64,000 bases of DNA, taken from positions 186,001 through 250,000 of the forward strand of contig JALHSP010000147.1 of NCBI GenBank assembly GCA_022865305.1, in the 5' to 3' direction. Under the pieces are notes generated by a model. The model ran no database searches. It saw nothing but the letters and a program-made list of their open reading frames with translations, and was not told where the DNA came from. Shown here one piece after another: positions 38,717 to 47,906 of the stretch; the stretch's first letter is position 1; each line of letters opens with the position of its first letter. The DNA is from Bacteroidales bacterium (lineage in GTDB: Bacteria; Bacteroidota; Bacteroidia; Bacteroidales; VadinHA17). The position numbers and the translations under genes are program-made.

Positions 38717-38783
38717 TCTGATTTGCACGTTATTTGCATACAGCGATAACAGATACCATACTCTGAAATAAAGAATATAATAA

Positions 38784-38812
38784 AAAGCCTCCGGAGCTGA
38801 TTCCGAGGGCTA
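38784..38812 (-). terminator. Intrinsic terminator of the FISUMP gene
   Basis: On the minus strand the hairpin with arms AGCCCTCGGA and TCCGGAGGCT (one bulge) is followed by TTTTTATTATA, about 90 bases past the stop codon at 38900. A near copy occurs at 43641-43672. Confidence 0.75.
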
Positions 38813-38899
38813 TTATTCTCATTTCAATCATTTTTGGAGTCAGTATTATGAACTCAGCTGAGGATGTGCGACCTCCGCTGCTTCGAGCTCACAGCTCAC

Positions 38900-40174
38900 T
38901 TAATCCTTAATGCATCTGATACTGAAGCCTACTTTTTTATTAACAAACTCTTCGTAGAAATATTTGCCCATAGTTGTCCAGTAGTCAAGATAAAATCCAT
39001 GACCAGCTATATCAGAGTAGGATGTGGAAGTCCAGAATTCACCGGTTTCACGGATCTCCTGAAATTTGCTTGTGGAACCCCGCCATCCTCCAGGCAGACC
39101 TGTAAAGCCAGATTCATTTGTGGCTCCATAGTTAGGCATATACCAGTGAGCAAGACCTGTTTCTTTCATTTTAGCGCCTGCTTTCGAGTATCCTCCAAGG
39201 AAATCGTGGAGTTTAACATATTCCTCTCTGATCGGGACATGCCATCCGACCGGGCAGAGTTTGCTGTTACTGGCAGCATAGAAGTTATATAAAGCACCAT
39301 AAACATTCTTGTAAGCTGCCTCATTATTCCAGTAGAAACAATAGCCAGGTGTCGTGAGGCCAAGCCATTGCAGACTGTCAGCAACGAGTGGAATTGTTGT
39401 GCCATCATTGTACTTTGTCGATTTAAGGTTTTCCGCCATATATAACTGGGTACCTATCTGTACCACCGGGTAGTTATTTTTTTCAAAATCGGTACAGGCT
39501 ATAAAATTGAATGTGATAGTCTTGGTCTGTGTCGGATCGTCAACAAATACAGTTGAATAGTCCCCGGACTTGCCGGTAAATTTCAGCCTGTCGCCTGCTG
39601 TATATGACATATCAACCGTAGTCATAGATCCTTTATATTCATTATTCGATGGTTTTATATTAACTGCTGAGATATTGCTGATTCTCTTAATTTTTACTGT
39701 ACTACCTCTGATATTACTATTGGATAATATTTTCGCTGAGTAATTATATGTATTGCCCCTGACACTTATCAGATGCAATCCATTACCGAGACCGGAAACC
39801 TGAAATTCCTGGGGATAATTTTCGAGAAAGTGCTTAACCCGGGCTACTTGTCTGCCGGTCAGATCGTAGAGTGAGATCACGGCATCCCCTTGTGCCGGTG
39901 GGGTAAACTGGATTTTCACGCTACCGGCAGAAGGGTTAGGGAAGACCATTAAATCTGATGACATCCCGTACACATCTGAGTTTATTCCTGTTGTTAAATT
40001 CAAACGCAGAATATCACCTCCGTTGAGGTTGATTGAAGTGCCGGTTTTTAAGTTTTCGACGATTACGGACCCAACGGTATTGGAAGCACCACCTCCGGCA
40101 AAGGAGATTTGGTAAGTCTGTGCATTTGCAGTTAATGTACAGAATAAGGTTAATAGAAATAATACTTTCTTCAT
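38900..40174 (-). CDS. Secreted FISUMP-domain protein with internal sorting-like domain
   Basis: The 424-residue protein has a signal peptide (ending TANAQ), then a T9SS-like beta-sandwich of the sort used as a C-terminal sorting domain (about 78-150: VFPNPSAGSVKIQF, SLYDLTGRQVA), and ends in a FISUMP domain (about 245-424; LYMAENLKSTKYNDGT, LCPVGWHVP, GFSIRCIKD). The sorting-like module lies in the middle instead of the C terminus, which is unusual and makes its sorting role doubtful. Secretion is likely; the ligand or surface role is unknown. A terminator follows the stop. Confidence 0.8.
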   Translation of the reverse strand: MKKVLFLLTLFCTLTANAQTYQISFAGGGASNTVGSVIVENLKTGTSINLNGGDILRLNLTTGINSDVYGMSSDLMVFPNPSAGSVKIQFTPPAQGDAVISLYDLTGRQVARVKHFLENYPQEFQVSGLGNGLHLISVRGNTYNYSAKILSNSNIRGSTVKIKRISNISAVNIKPSNNEYKGSMTTVDMSYTAGDRLKFTGKSGDYSTVFVDDPTQTKTITFNFIACTDFEKNNYPVVQIGTQLYMAENLKSTKYNDGTTIPLVADSLQWLGLTTPGYCFYWNNEAAYKNVYGALYNFYAASNSKLCPVGWHVPIREEYVKLHDFLGGYSKAGAKMKETGLAHWYMPNYGATNESGFTGLPGGWRGSTSKFQEIRETGEFWTSTSYSDIAGHGFYLDYWTTMGKYFYEEFVNKKVGFSIRCIKD

Positions 40175-40202
40175 GATATTTTATATTTGATTTCTATATC
40201 AA

Positions 40203-40925
40203 TTACCTGAGTTTTATTTCCTTATCTTTGGTTGGTATAATTAGTTTGTCTTGCCTTGACTTGGTATTTATGCTGTCTAATTGATACAACAGGGGTAGTC
40301 CTGTCACATCTAAATTCTGATGAGGTATTTTTATTTTAATTGGCTTCGTGAAATCAAACACATCTGTAGATATTGAAATACAGGATAAGAAAAATGAATT
40401 TTCATCAGTATAGATTGTTGCCAGTGAATTGGCTTCATCAAAACCAAGAATTTCCACTTTTATATCTTTAGGTGCACTCACCGCTCCTATGGGCACTTTA
40501 ACCTTTATTCCTGATGGTAAAAGAAATACTCCTCCCATACTGTCTACTGTAAATTGGTTGCTTCCGGTTATTGTAACCTTTTCGATCAGAAATGCCGTAA
40601 CTGACATTACCGGGTAACAGGTCCCTTCAATGTAGGTAGCTCTGTAATACGCAGAACTGTCAATCCTTACACGCAGTGAATCATTATGCTTATCAAGAGA
40701 TCTCCAATTCACAAGATCGGAACTTGCCTGCCAGTCGATCGTTCCCGGGTATGTGGCTCTCAAATCAATATAATAATCTAAATTATCCTCATTAAAATAT
40801 AATAGAACTGAATCACTCTCCAGGCTCAGCGATTCATATATTGACTTAAGGTAATACTGAGAAAAGGCAATCTCTTCAGATCCCAGGAACACTATCGCTA
40901 ATAATATGTATTTGAAAATCTTCAT
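40203..40925 (-). CDS. Secreted protein of unknown function
   Basis: The start is taken at ATG 40925 (MKIFKYILLAIVF), giving 240 residues; a TTG just upstream is possible. A signal peptide (cleavage near AFSQ) is followed by beta-rich sequence with a pattern like an immunoglobulin or fibronectin fold around VDWQ as IDWQASSDLVNW. The rest (about 120-240) resembles a ZU5-like region (FLLPSGIKVKVPIGAVSAPKDIKV), common in Bacteroidota surface proteins. It is nearly adjacent to the T9SS-type gene upstream and probably shares its transcript. Function unknown. Confidence 0.65.
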   Translation of the reverse strand: MKIFKYILLAIVFLGSEEIAFSQYYLKSIYESLSLESDSVLLYFNEDNLDYYIDLRATYPGTIDWQASSDLVNWRSLDKHNDSLRVRIDSSAYYRATYIEGTCYPVMSVTAFLIEKVTITGSNQFTVDSMGGVFLLPSGIKVKVPIGAVSAPKDIKVEILGFDEANSLATIYTDENSFFLSCISISTDVFDFTKPIKIKIPHQNLDVTGLPLLYQLDSINTKSRQDKLIIPTKDKEIKLR

Positions 40926-40934
40926 AATCTCCAA

Positions 40935-41588
40935 CTATTTAATTATAATGACCTTTTGTCTGTAAATAATCCTGCTGCCTTTTTTTACCAGAATATAATA
41001 TGTGCCCGATCTGATAGAAGGCATAATTATCTTTCCGGAATACTCATTATTGCTGCATTCCAGTATTTGGTTGATCAACTGCACTCCGGCTAAATTGATC
41101 ATCTCTATAGTAAAACCCGGCTGGCATTCTGATATTGTAATATCAAATGTCCCTGAATTCGGATTGGGATATATGTTAATAGATTGAGTATTTCCCCTGT
41201 TATATTTAATATCTTCGATACCAGTGGTTTCTATACTTAAAAAAATCGAATCGTAATATGAGCATCCATACTCATTGATAATGGTCAGATATAAAACTCC
41301 ATCATTAGTTAGAGTGAACCAGGGATCATCCAATGTCTGAATTGTTGATCCTGAACGAAATTTCCACTGACGGGTATATGATATACCCTGACTATAAACA
41401 GTGAAAAATTCATCCAGATTGATTTCTTCTCCAATCTCATCATCTGTTAAATAGATTGTATCATCGGGATAGAGATCAATGAGTATTATGTTAGGCATTT
41501 GAATTCCCAGCTCATAGGATTGCTGACTGAAAACAGGTTTTAAACTTAAAAAGAAAATTGTAAAAGCAAATAGTATTAGTTTTTTCAT
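40935..41588 (-). CDS. Secreted protein with C-terminal T9SS sorting domain
   Basis: The 217-residue protein has a signal peptide (ending PVFSQ), a short beta region (about 25-120) and a typical type A T9SS sorting domain at the C terminus (NIYPNPNSGTFDITIS, then SGTYYILVKKGSRIIYRQKVI). The sorting domain directs transport across the outer membrane and surface attachment. The passenger is short and has no recognised catalytic motif. It lies 9 bases upstream of the 240-residue gene on the minus strand. Confidence 0.85.
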   Translation of the reverse strand: MKKLILFAFTIFFLSLKPVFSQQSYELGIQMPNIILIDLYPDDTIYLTDDEIGEEINLDEFFTVYSQGISYTRQWKFRSGSTIQTLDDPWFTLTNDGVLYLTIINEYGCSYYDSIFLSIETTGIEDIKYNRGNTQSINIYPNPNSGTFDITISECQPGFTIEMINLAGVQLINQILECSNNEYSGKIIMPSIRSGTYYILVKKGSRIIYRQKVIIIK

Positions 41589-41759
41589 CTTACCTCTGAA
41601 TTAGGTATAAATAATACACAACGGGAATTTAAAATAACTCTCTAACCCGGTTCTTAAACAAAGTTAAATCTTATTTAAACAAAAGTCAATTTATTTTAAA
41701 GAAAGGGCGCCCGGATTTAATCGGAACGTCCGATCCGCACCACGATTTGAGAAAAACTA

Positions 41760-42426
41760 TTATAAATGCCATGTTTGCAAACTTGGAGTCCTGACATTCA
41801 TAAAATGCTGAAATATGTATCGCAAGGCATCAATTAAATGATTGTACTGATCCACAGAAATGCCCGCTTTCTTATCGTTCCAGATATAATTATCCAGTTC
41901 CTTCGCCAGATTCTTGCTGCTTTCAGTTATCACTATCTTGTAATCCTGCATCATCTTTAATGCCTCGGCAATAGTCCATTTGACTTTGTTGGTAGGTACA
42001 ATATTGAAATATCTCTTTAATTCAGATATCATACGAGCATCAGCAGCATCAGCAATGATAAGATCATTCCTCTGCACATGACTTCCAATAAGATGACGAA
42101 GCTGATCAGAACTATTACCTTCCTTATAAATTTTCTCGTCACAGTAAATGATCTTCCGATTCCGATCAATTGCAACCTCCAGGGTACCAAGTTCCCCTAA
42201 TCCATATACCCGCCACCACATTTCACAGCCTGGCTTATTCCTTTTCATCAGGATATTGTTCTTTCCCGTTCTGGCAGCCAAGGATTATGGAGATAATTGC
42301 TTTTAATAAGAACATGCGGAAAATTAGGGATGACTTTATCATGTAACCAGAATGTCTGGTCAGGATTAAAGTCCAGAAAAACACACCGCTGAGTCCTGGT
42401 ACTTAATTGATCAAATACATCGTATG
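41760..42426 (-). pseudogene. Phage terminase large subunit, broken fragment
   Basis: The fragment covers the nuclease half of a PBSX-type terminase. The upstream part is in a different frame and reads YDVFDQLSTRTQ, FLDFNPDQTFWLHDK and NPWLPERERTIS before a stop. The downstream part (41760-42281) continues as WWRVYGLGELGTLE, NDLIIADAADARM and DQYNHLIDALRYIFQHF, with the Asp residues of the RNase H-like nuclease. A frameshift lies at about 42258. The N-terminal ATPase half is missing, and the 5' boundary abuts the truncated neighbour at 42427. Terminase is the DNA-packaging motor, so this is a prophage relic. Confidence 0.82.
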
Positions 42427-43026
42427 TTATCTTTCTGTTGCACTCATTAATGAAAAGAATATCTCTCTAAATTCAAACTTTTCCAGATAATAAGAAATTT
42501 TATATCCTAATGCCTTATTTTCAATTAATAGTGGTTTTATCGAATAAGCTTTAATTGTTTCATCAATAAAGCTGTATTTAAAAACAATGTCATTTCCATT
42601 TGTAATTTCACATTGCTGGGCATTCAAAGTCCTTCCTATAAAAACCTCTCTAAAAAATTTAATATTTGCCTTTCTTTCTCTTCTTATTTTTGCATTACCC
42701 TTAGCACTTATGACGACTTCATCTAATTCAAATATCTTGGGTTTTAGGTATATTCTATAATATTTATCGGATGAAAGATAAGACACAGTAGTAGAATAAT
42801 ATCCTAATGCACTTATTATTAATGGCATAGATAAATTCTTTGATATATCTAGTTCAAAATAACCATTTTGATCTGAATGAGTACCAACAAATGTTCCATT
42901 GAAATAGACTGTAGCAAAGCTAATGGGACTCTTCGTAGATTGGTCTTGAATAATCCCTTTAATAATCTGATTATAAGCTATTGTACAGAAATCGATGAGC
43001 ACAAATACTAATGTTATCTTCCTCAT
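42427..43026 (-). CDS. Carboxypeptidase-regulatory-like domain protein, probably truncated
   Basis: The start is ATG 43026 (MRKITLVFV), giving 199 residues. A signal segment is followed by a regulatory-like beta domain (IIKGIIQDQSTKSPISFATVYF, GYFELDIS, LIISALGYYS) and about 110 further residues (ELDEVVISAKG onwards). Homologues remembered from Bacteroidota are about twice as long and continue past KALGYKISYYLEKFEF. Here the frame stops soon after at a position that directly joins phage terminase sequence. It was probably cut by a recombination event and may not be functional. Confidence 0.6.
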   Translation of the reverse strand: MRKITLVFVLIDFCTIAYNQIIKGIIQDQSTKSPISFATVYFNGTFVGTHSDQNGYFELDISKNLSMPLIISALGYYSTTVSYLSSDKYYRIYLKPKIFELDEVVISAKGNAKIRRERKANIKFFREVFIGRTLNAQQCEITNGNDIVFKYSFIDETIKAYSIKPLLIENKALGYKISYYLEKFEFREIFFSLMSATER

Positions 43027-43096
43027 AACGGGTCGGTTAAAATTACCGCTAACTCGTTTATATGCCAACTAAAGGTAAACATAATTGACCATCGAC

Positions 43097-43516
43097 TCAC
43101 TTTGTATATTTTAGCCTGAGATCAATAACTCTATCATAAACAAAATAACACGGAACGTTACATTTAACGTATCTGACCCTTGGAGTTGCCGAATCAACAG
43201 CAATGTAATAATCAGGTGGTTTAAAATAGGTAGCAGTGACAGTATATTTCTTATTTACGGATACAGAATCAGGAATTATAGTTGGACTTGTATGAGCATT
43301 ATATGAGTTATATAGGACACCATCTTCAAGGTTGCCTACATAAACCTTTATCAATGTAGAAGGACCCCAATAATTTATATCGAGTTTAATTTCAAGATTG
43401 GTTTTTAAAGGTTCTTCCAGAGTGCAGTCGCAAAAATCGACAAAAAGACCCTGTTCCTCACATGAGAAGAAGAAAATCAGAACAAGAAAAAGGAATAATT
43501 TTTTGGCAATTCTCAT
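43097..43516 (-). CDS. Small cysteine-rich lipoprotein
   Basis: The 139-residue protein has a strong hydrophobic signal ending in the lipobox FFFSC (Cys19). The mature part has beta-strand-like sequence, including IKLDINYWGPSTLIKVYVG, and several Cys residues (DFCDCTL; KCNVPCYF). No enzymatic motif is seen. It is probably anchored on the envelope. Its minus-strand neighbours are equally unassigned. Confidence 0.65.
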   Translation of the reverse strand: MRIAKKLFLFLVLIFFFSCEEQGLFVDFCDCTLEEPLKTNLEIKLDINYWGPSTLIKVYVGNLEDGVLYNSYNAHTSPTIIPDSVSVNKKYTVTATYFKPPDYYIAVDSATPRVRYVKCNVPCYFVYDRVIDLRLKYTK

Positions 43517-43640
43517 GATGTTTATTAATGCTATTTTATCTTTTGTCTGACATTATCGAAAGAAAGATTAGAAGAACCAATTGTTTTTCATCTCATGTAA
43601 TCAAAGTTACTAATTTCCTGAGAATAGGATTCTTAAAACA

Positions 43641-43672
43641 AAAAGCCCCCGGAGCTGATTTCCGAGGGTGTA
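43641..43672 (-). terminator. Intrinsic terminator of the 43698 gene
   Basis: On the minus strand arms ACCCTCGGA and TCCGGGGGCT form a hairpin followed by TTTTTGTTTT, 26 bases after the stop codon. It is nearly the same as the terminator at 38784-38812. Confidence 0.75.
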
Positions 43673-43697
43673 CAATAAGTTATTGTTCAATATTAGT

Positions 43698-44090
43698 TCA
43701 AAACCTTAATGTTATTCCTAACCCAACCGCCATTGAATTTTCTGGCGGTATATTAAACTTCTGCAAAGTAAACTCCTCTTTAGCCTTTCTGCTACCTCCG
43801 ATTGCCCATAAAGGAATGCCAACTATTGTAGTAGCAATGCCAACCATGCCAGTAATTCCTATGACAGGAAAATAAGCCGTATGCTCCGGCTCCGGCTGAT
43901 CAGGGTCGGAGTCAGGTTGTATAATTTCTGCAATAATAAAACCTGTTACCACTATACCGACACCGCCAAATGTTAAAATCATCCCTGTATTTCTCATTGT
44001 AACTGTTTTATCCTTGTACAGATTAAGCTGGTCAATATCTAAAGTATCAAGGTTAACTTTCTGCGCCATTATGCTACTGGAATAAAACAC
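43698..44090 (-). CDS. Two-helix membrane protein with probable 5' frameshift
   Basis: The readable frame gives 130 residues with two membrane helices (TGMILTFGGVGIVVTGFII and FPVIGITGMVGIATTIVGIPLW) and a polar acidic stretch between them (PDSDPDQPEPE). The C terminus ends GLGITLRF, like an outer-membrane strand. Upstream, ATG 44140 opens a signal-peptide-like frame (MKQNPFSIRRVILIILVCF) that would join this protein in frame if the A run at 44084-44087 had one more base. Either the gene is frameshifted or a GTG start at 44090 is used. Function unknown. Confidence 0.55.
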   Translation of the reverse strand: MFYSSSIMAQKVNLDTLDIDQLNLYKDKTVTMRNTGMILTFGGVGIVVTGFIIAEIIQPDSDPDQPEPEHTAYFPVIGITGMVGIATTIVGIPLWAIGGSRKAKEEFTLQKFNIPPENSMAVGLGITLRF

Positions 44091-44325
44091 ACTAAGATTA
44101 TCAAAATGACTCTTCTTATAGAAAAAGGATTTTGTTTCATATCCAGCAGTTTACAATATGCCAAAGTTACACCAGTAAAAAGCCAAAGTCAATTTTATTT
44201 TAATATGGTCTAAACTGAAGTAAAATACAATTTTGAAATTTCACATTGCTCTCTTACCTGTTGTTCACCACAGAAGGTTAAAAAGGCAACCAAAGGCAAA
44301 TAAGATATTTCGAGTTGCTCCGAAA

Positions 44326-45015
44326 TCACAACCTTTTAAACGGAACAAACCTTACAAATGTCAGACGCTTTTGCTCAGGTTTCCCGTTCCTTTTTGTAAC
44401 CAGTATTAACTCCTGTACAGCCGATGGAGCACCTACAGGTATTACCAGCCTACCATTTTCCGCAAGCTGGTCAATCAAAGGCTGCGGGATATGATCAGCA
44501 GCGGCAGTAACAATAATAATATCAAATGGCGCATGCTCCGGCCATCCCTTGTAACCATCACCAAATTTACATTCTACATTTTTGTATCCGTATTTTTTTA
44601 ATCTTTCCGAAGCCTCCTTTGCCAGCTCAGGGACTATTTCGATTGTATATACCTTTTCCACGATCTCGGCAAGTACGGCTGCCTGATAACCGGAGCCTGT
44701 TCCTATTTCAAGTGCCTTTTTCCTGCTTGTTGGCCTGACAATATCAGTCATGTATGCCACGATATAAGGTTGAGAAATTGTCTGACCATAACCGATTGGT
44801 AAAGGATAATCATTATAAGCTTCACTTTCATATTCCTTCGGGATAAACAGATGCCTGGGTACTTTTTTCATTGCATCAAGCACTGCAGTATTCGAAAGTC
44901 CACGATCCATAATCTGGGTTTTTACCATCCGGATCCTGGCAGGTTCATATTTATCGACCTGGGACAAAATAAATCCTCCTGTGATCATGCATAATATTAA
45001 AAGAGTTGATTTCAC
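44326..45015 (-). CDS. pcm: Protein-L-isoaspartate O-methyltransferase, exported form
   Basis: The 229-residue protein matches Pcm: RHLFIPKEYESEAYNDYPLPIG, the SAM-binding ALEIGTGSGYQAAVLAEI and FDIIIVTAAADHIPQPL. The enzyme methylates damaged L-isoaspartyl residues to start their repair, using SAM. The N terminus (MKSTLLILCMITGGFILSQ) is hydrophobic and looks like a signal or anchor, which is notable because SAM is cytoplasmic. Either the helix only tethers it with the domain inside, or the true start lies downstream. It is alone in its transcription unit. Confidence 0.9.
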   Translation of the reverse strand: MKSTLLILCMITGGFILSQVDKYEPARIRMVKTQIMDRGLSNTAVLDAMKKVPRHLFIPKEYESEAYNDYPLPIGYGQTISQPYIVAYMTDIVRPTSRKKALEIGTGSGYQAAVLAEIVEKVYTIEIVPELAKEASERLKKYGYKNVECKFGDGYKGWPEHAPFDIIIVTAAADHIPQPLIDQLAENGRLVIPVGAPSAVQELILVTKRNGKPEQKRLTFVRFVPFKRL

Positions 45016-45123
45016 AACAATCTTATTTTCTGCAATATACTAAATTTATTACACTTTTCAAAGTGCTTCAGTAGCCTGATAATTATGAGATCCGCAGACA
45101 ATAAAACATTCTGACAGGTACAC

Positions 45124-45771
45124 TTAGAAATGAATTCCCAGCAGCGAAAGAAATCCATAGCCGAGAAAGGAAATAACCGGCCAGATCGGGAAGAAGTTTA
45201 TTTTCGTTAGCATCGATCCCACAATTAGAGCCAATAAAACAAATGTGCCATATTTGTAAAGTCCTGCATATAGATTGGGAAATTTTTTGAATTGACTAAG
45301 CAAAAGATGAGATCCGTCAAGAGGAGGAATAGGAATCAGGTTAAAGATAAATAAGCTCCAGTTAATAAGAATTGCATCAAGAAATACCTCAGTATAAAGC
45401 GGCATTTCATGATAATCATAGAGCGGCACAAACTTATTCACAACGAAAAAGCAAACTGAAAGTACTATTGCTGCCACCGCATTGGAAAGAGGACCTGCCA
45501 GCGCTATCTTAATGACATCTTTTCCGGGATTTCTAAGATTCAGCTCATTGAACTGGACCGGCTTTGCCCAGCCGAAACCTGCAATGAGGAGCATTATAAA
45601 TCCAAGCGGATCAATATGTTTAAGTGGATTAAGGGTAACTCTTCCCTGATCTCGCGATGTGGAATCACCACATCTGTGGGCCATAAACGCATGGCTGAAT
45701 TCATGTATTGTCAGCCCCAGAATGATCCCAGGCAGTAATTTCAGCGTCTGGACCAGATTAATACCGTCCAT
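45124..45771 (-). CDS. Site-2 protease family membrane protease (M50)
   Basis: The 215-residue protein has about six membrane helices. The first carries the zinc motif HEFSH (residues 23-27), with the second metal ligand near NLIPIPPLDGSH (Asp). Such intramembrane metalloproteases cleave single-pass regulators, including anti-sigma factors. Its start overlaps the end of the upstream lipoprotein gene by 14 bases, so the two are co-transcribed. No substrate is obvious locally. Confidence 0.88.
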   Translation of the reverse strand: MDGINLVQTLKLLPGIILGLTIHEFSHAFMAHRCGDSTSRDQGRVTLNPLKHIDPLGFIMLLIAGFGWAKPVQFNELNLRNPGKDVIKIALAGPLSNAVAAIVLSVCFFVVNKFVPLYDYHEMPLYTEVFLDAILINWSLFIFNLIPIPPLDGSHLLLSQFKKFPNLYAGLYKYGTFVLLALIVGSMLTKINFFPIWPVISFLGYGFLSLLGIHF

Positions 45772-46558
45772 CCTTATTTTTTTTAACAGGTACGAAAAAA
45801 TCTTCCTGTGTGAGCTTGCACTTCCTGATCATCTCAAGAGCATATTCCGCTCCTGAAAATTTACTGTCGGCATTGTTGGTTCCGACGGTGAATTCAACAC
45901 CGGCTTCTTTCGCTCTTTTTATAAAATCATAAGAAGGAATCTTGTACCTGTTATTGATTTCGATTGCAACATTGTTTGTTTTTGCAGCATTTATCACCTT
46001 ATCCATCCTTTCTGCTGTCCAGAATGTATCGTACCGGTCTGCCATCTGTTCAGGCAAAAATGTAGGATTTACGTAAATGTCAACAGGTTCCTCATTCAGG
46101 ATTTTTACGATTGTATTGACAAGGTAATCCATAAAAGCTTCTTCATCATCAATCCATGTCTCATTTTTGATCCATATTCTGTTTCTCCTGCCTTTTTCAT
46201 CCGTAAAAGTCATGGCATCCGTAAATACATAATCAAATTTATTTATAGATTCTTTTGAAAACATATTAACCCATTCCCTTCCTTCTGCCTGCATAGCGAT
46301 GAAGAACTGAGGATAATCTTTTAAAGTAAGAATTACGGAATCAATCTGACTATCCTGATGAATTGGAAATTTCAGTCCACAGTTAATGGCGATCCCGTAT
46401 TTTATATTCTCAGCTTCTGATTTTTTTAAAGCCTCATCAATTCCAAAATCACCTTTTAAATGAATATGCAGATCTGTAATCGGGAATTGTTCATTTTTCC
46501 TGCAATTCATCGAAATTATTGATATGGCCAGAATCATTAATGCAATCCTTCTTTTCAT
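45758..46558 (-). CDS. PHP/amidohydrolase-like metal-dependent lipoprotein
   Basis: The 266-residue protein starts with a lipoprotein signal (ISMNCRKN, lipid Cys near 19). The mature part looks like a metal-dependent TIM barrel: DLHIHLKGDFG gives the HxH pair, IAINCGLKFP follows, and TVGTNNADSKFSG resembles the C-terminal metal-binding end. It may be a periplasmic hydrolase of the PHP or amidohydrolase type; the reaction is not clear. The end overlaps the protease gene by 14 bases. Confidence 0.65.
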   Translation of the reverse strand: MKRRIALMILAISIISMNCRKNEQFPITDLHIHLKGDFGIDEALKKSEAENIKYGIAINCGLKFPIHQDSQIDSVILTLKDYPQFFIAMQAEGREWVNMFSKESINKFDYVFTDAMTFTDEKGRRNRIWIKNETWIDDEEAFMDYLVNTIVKILNEEPVDIYVNPTFLPEQMADRYDTFWTAERMDKVINAAKTNNVAIEINNRYKIPSYDFIKRAKEAGVEFTVGTNNADSKFSGAEYALEMIRKCKLTQEDFFVPVKKNKDGRY

Positions 46559-46645
46559 GGTATTAAATAGTTTTATCGTTAATTTGATCCAAAGATTATA
46601 AAAAATATTCTTTCTAAAATCAGTTATTTAAACATATCACAATTC

Positions 46646-47737
46646 TTATTCTTTTCCTGTTATCTCTTTAAGCAGGCTGAAGAACTGTTTTTTTCTGTCA
46701 GAGTTGATTCCCCAGTCGACCGGTACGCTCTGGTAGCCATTTTCGAAAGATTCATCTTTCATTCTGAAATCAAAATAACCCCATGAAGCATAACCCTTCA
46801 ATGCTGAAACAAAATTATTTTGCTCCCTGTCAAAATCGAAATGATCATCCTCATTAAATAGTATCGGTTTTGGCGTATATCCTTCGACCTTCCTGGTTTC
46901 ATTGACCATTTCCAGAATTCTTGCAGGATCGGAAACTCCGTTCCCATGTATAAGTATAAAATCGGACGACTTTACAACATTTGGCAATGGGATAAATCCG
47001 CCACCATAACTTGTACCTGCATAAAACCTGTAACCATTCTTTTTTGTTGTCTTAACCAGATTTATAAGCTCATGTATTCTTTCCGGCTTCAGAATTTCAT
47101 GATCGTATCTGACATTACATTCGTTATTAATTTCGATAAGGATATTTCTGTAATTTCTTTCGAAGAGCCACTCAGTTACATTATTAACAGCACTGATAAC
47201 AGCTTTTTCGTCGCGAAGACGTTCATCCTGACCAAAATAAAACAGTCCCAGGATAGGTACCATTCCTAACTCATCAGCATTATTGAGTATTTTTTCAAGG
47301 CGCGCCATATACTCCGGTCTCAAGGATCCATCTTCATTATATCCAGAATTATGCCATGGCTGTAACCGGGAATAACCCTGCGGGCTTCCTCCCTGTATGT
47401 TGATGGTAAATGAAAGCAATCCATGTTCATACCATTTTTGCATGTTTTCAATAAATTCCGCTGTGTTTCTCTCCGGATCCCATTTTTTAGTGTCAGGGTA
47501 TGACCAGATATTTATTGTTTCCGGATTCAAATCATCAAAAATGCCCTGCACCATCCTCGAGTTCAGAAGTAATCCTTCAATTTTGATCCCTCTCCAGCAC
47601 CTCTGTTCATATGTTGGTTTGCCATTAATATAAAACTGGTCGTTTCTGATTTCTACAATTGTCTTATAATGATTCTTTGCACAACCAGCAAATAGTAAAA
47701 GGAAAAGTACAGGAGATAAAAAAACAATACTTTTCAT
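46646..47737 (-). CDS. Glycoside-hydrolase-like lipoprotein (clan GH-A type)
   Basis: The 363-residue lipoprotein (lipobox LLFAGC, Cys19) has a TIM-barrel-like sequence. The first strands include EIRNDQFYINGKPTYEQRCW, a form found at the start of GH5-like enzymes. Glu206 in ILIEINNECN fits the acid/base and Glu296 in PILFNEDDHF fits the nucleophile of clan GH-A retaining glycosidases. Substrate is unknown; no carbohydrate-binding or SusCD partners lie nearby. It sits 87 bases from the adjacent metal-dependent lipoprotein gene, in the same direction. Confidence 0.75.
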   Translation of the reverse strand: MKSIVFLSPVLFLLLFAGCAKNHYKTIVEIRNDQFYINGKPTYEQRCWRGIKIEGLLLNSRMVQGIFDDLNPETINIWSYPDTKKWDPERNTAEFIENMQKWYEHGLLSFTINIQGGSPQGYSRLQPWHNSGYNEDGSLRPEYMARLEKILNNADELGMVPILGLFYFGQDERLRDEKAVISAVNNVTEWLFERNYRNILIEINNECNVRYDHEILKPERIHELINLVKTTKKNGYRFYAGTSYGGGFIPLPNVVKSSDFILIHGNGVSDPARILEMVNETRKVEGYTPKPILFNEDDHFDFDREQNNFVSALKGYASWGYFDFRMKDESFENGYQSVPVDWGINSDRKKQFFSLLKEITGKE

Positions 47738-47906
47738 AAATAATCGCTGTTATTTTTAATAATTACCGTAAAACAAGTATTTCAGGATAATCTGCAATTT
47801 AATGAAAATCAAAAAAAATCCTGTTGTTTTGAATGCTATTTCCATTCTTATTTGCACTTTCGTATTTGCAAAAAAAAATTCAGGTTTTATCAAACGATTT
47901 TGACCA

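Noticed and set aside
43528-43875. Plus-strand 115-codon frame
   Set aside because: It covers the antisense of a supported membrane-protein gene and its terminator and has no domain of its own.
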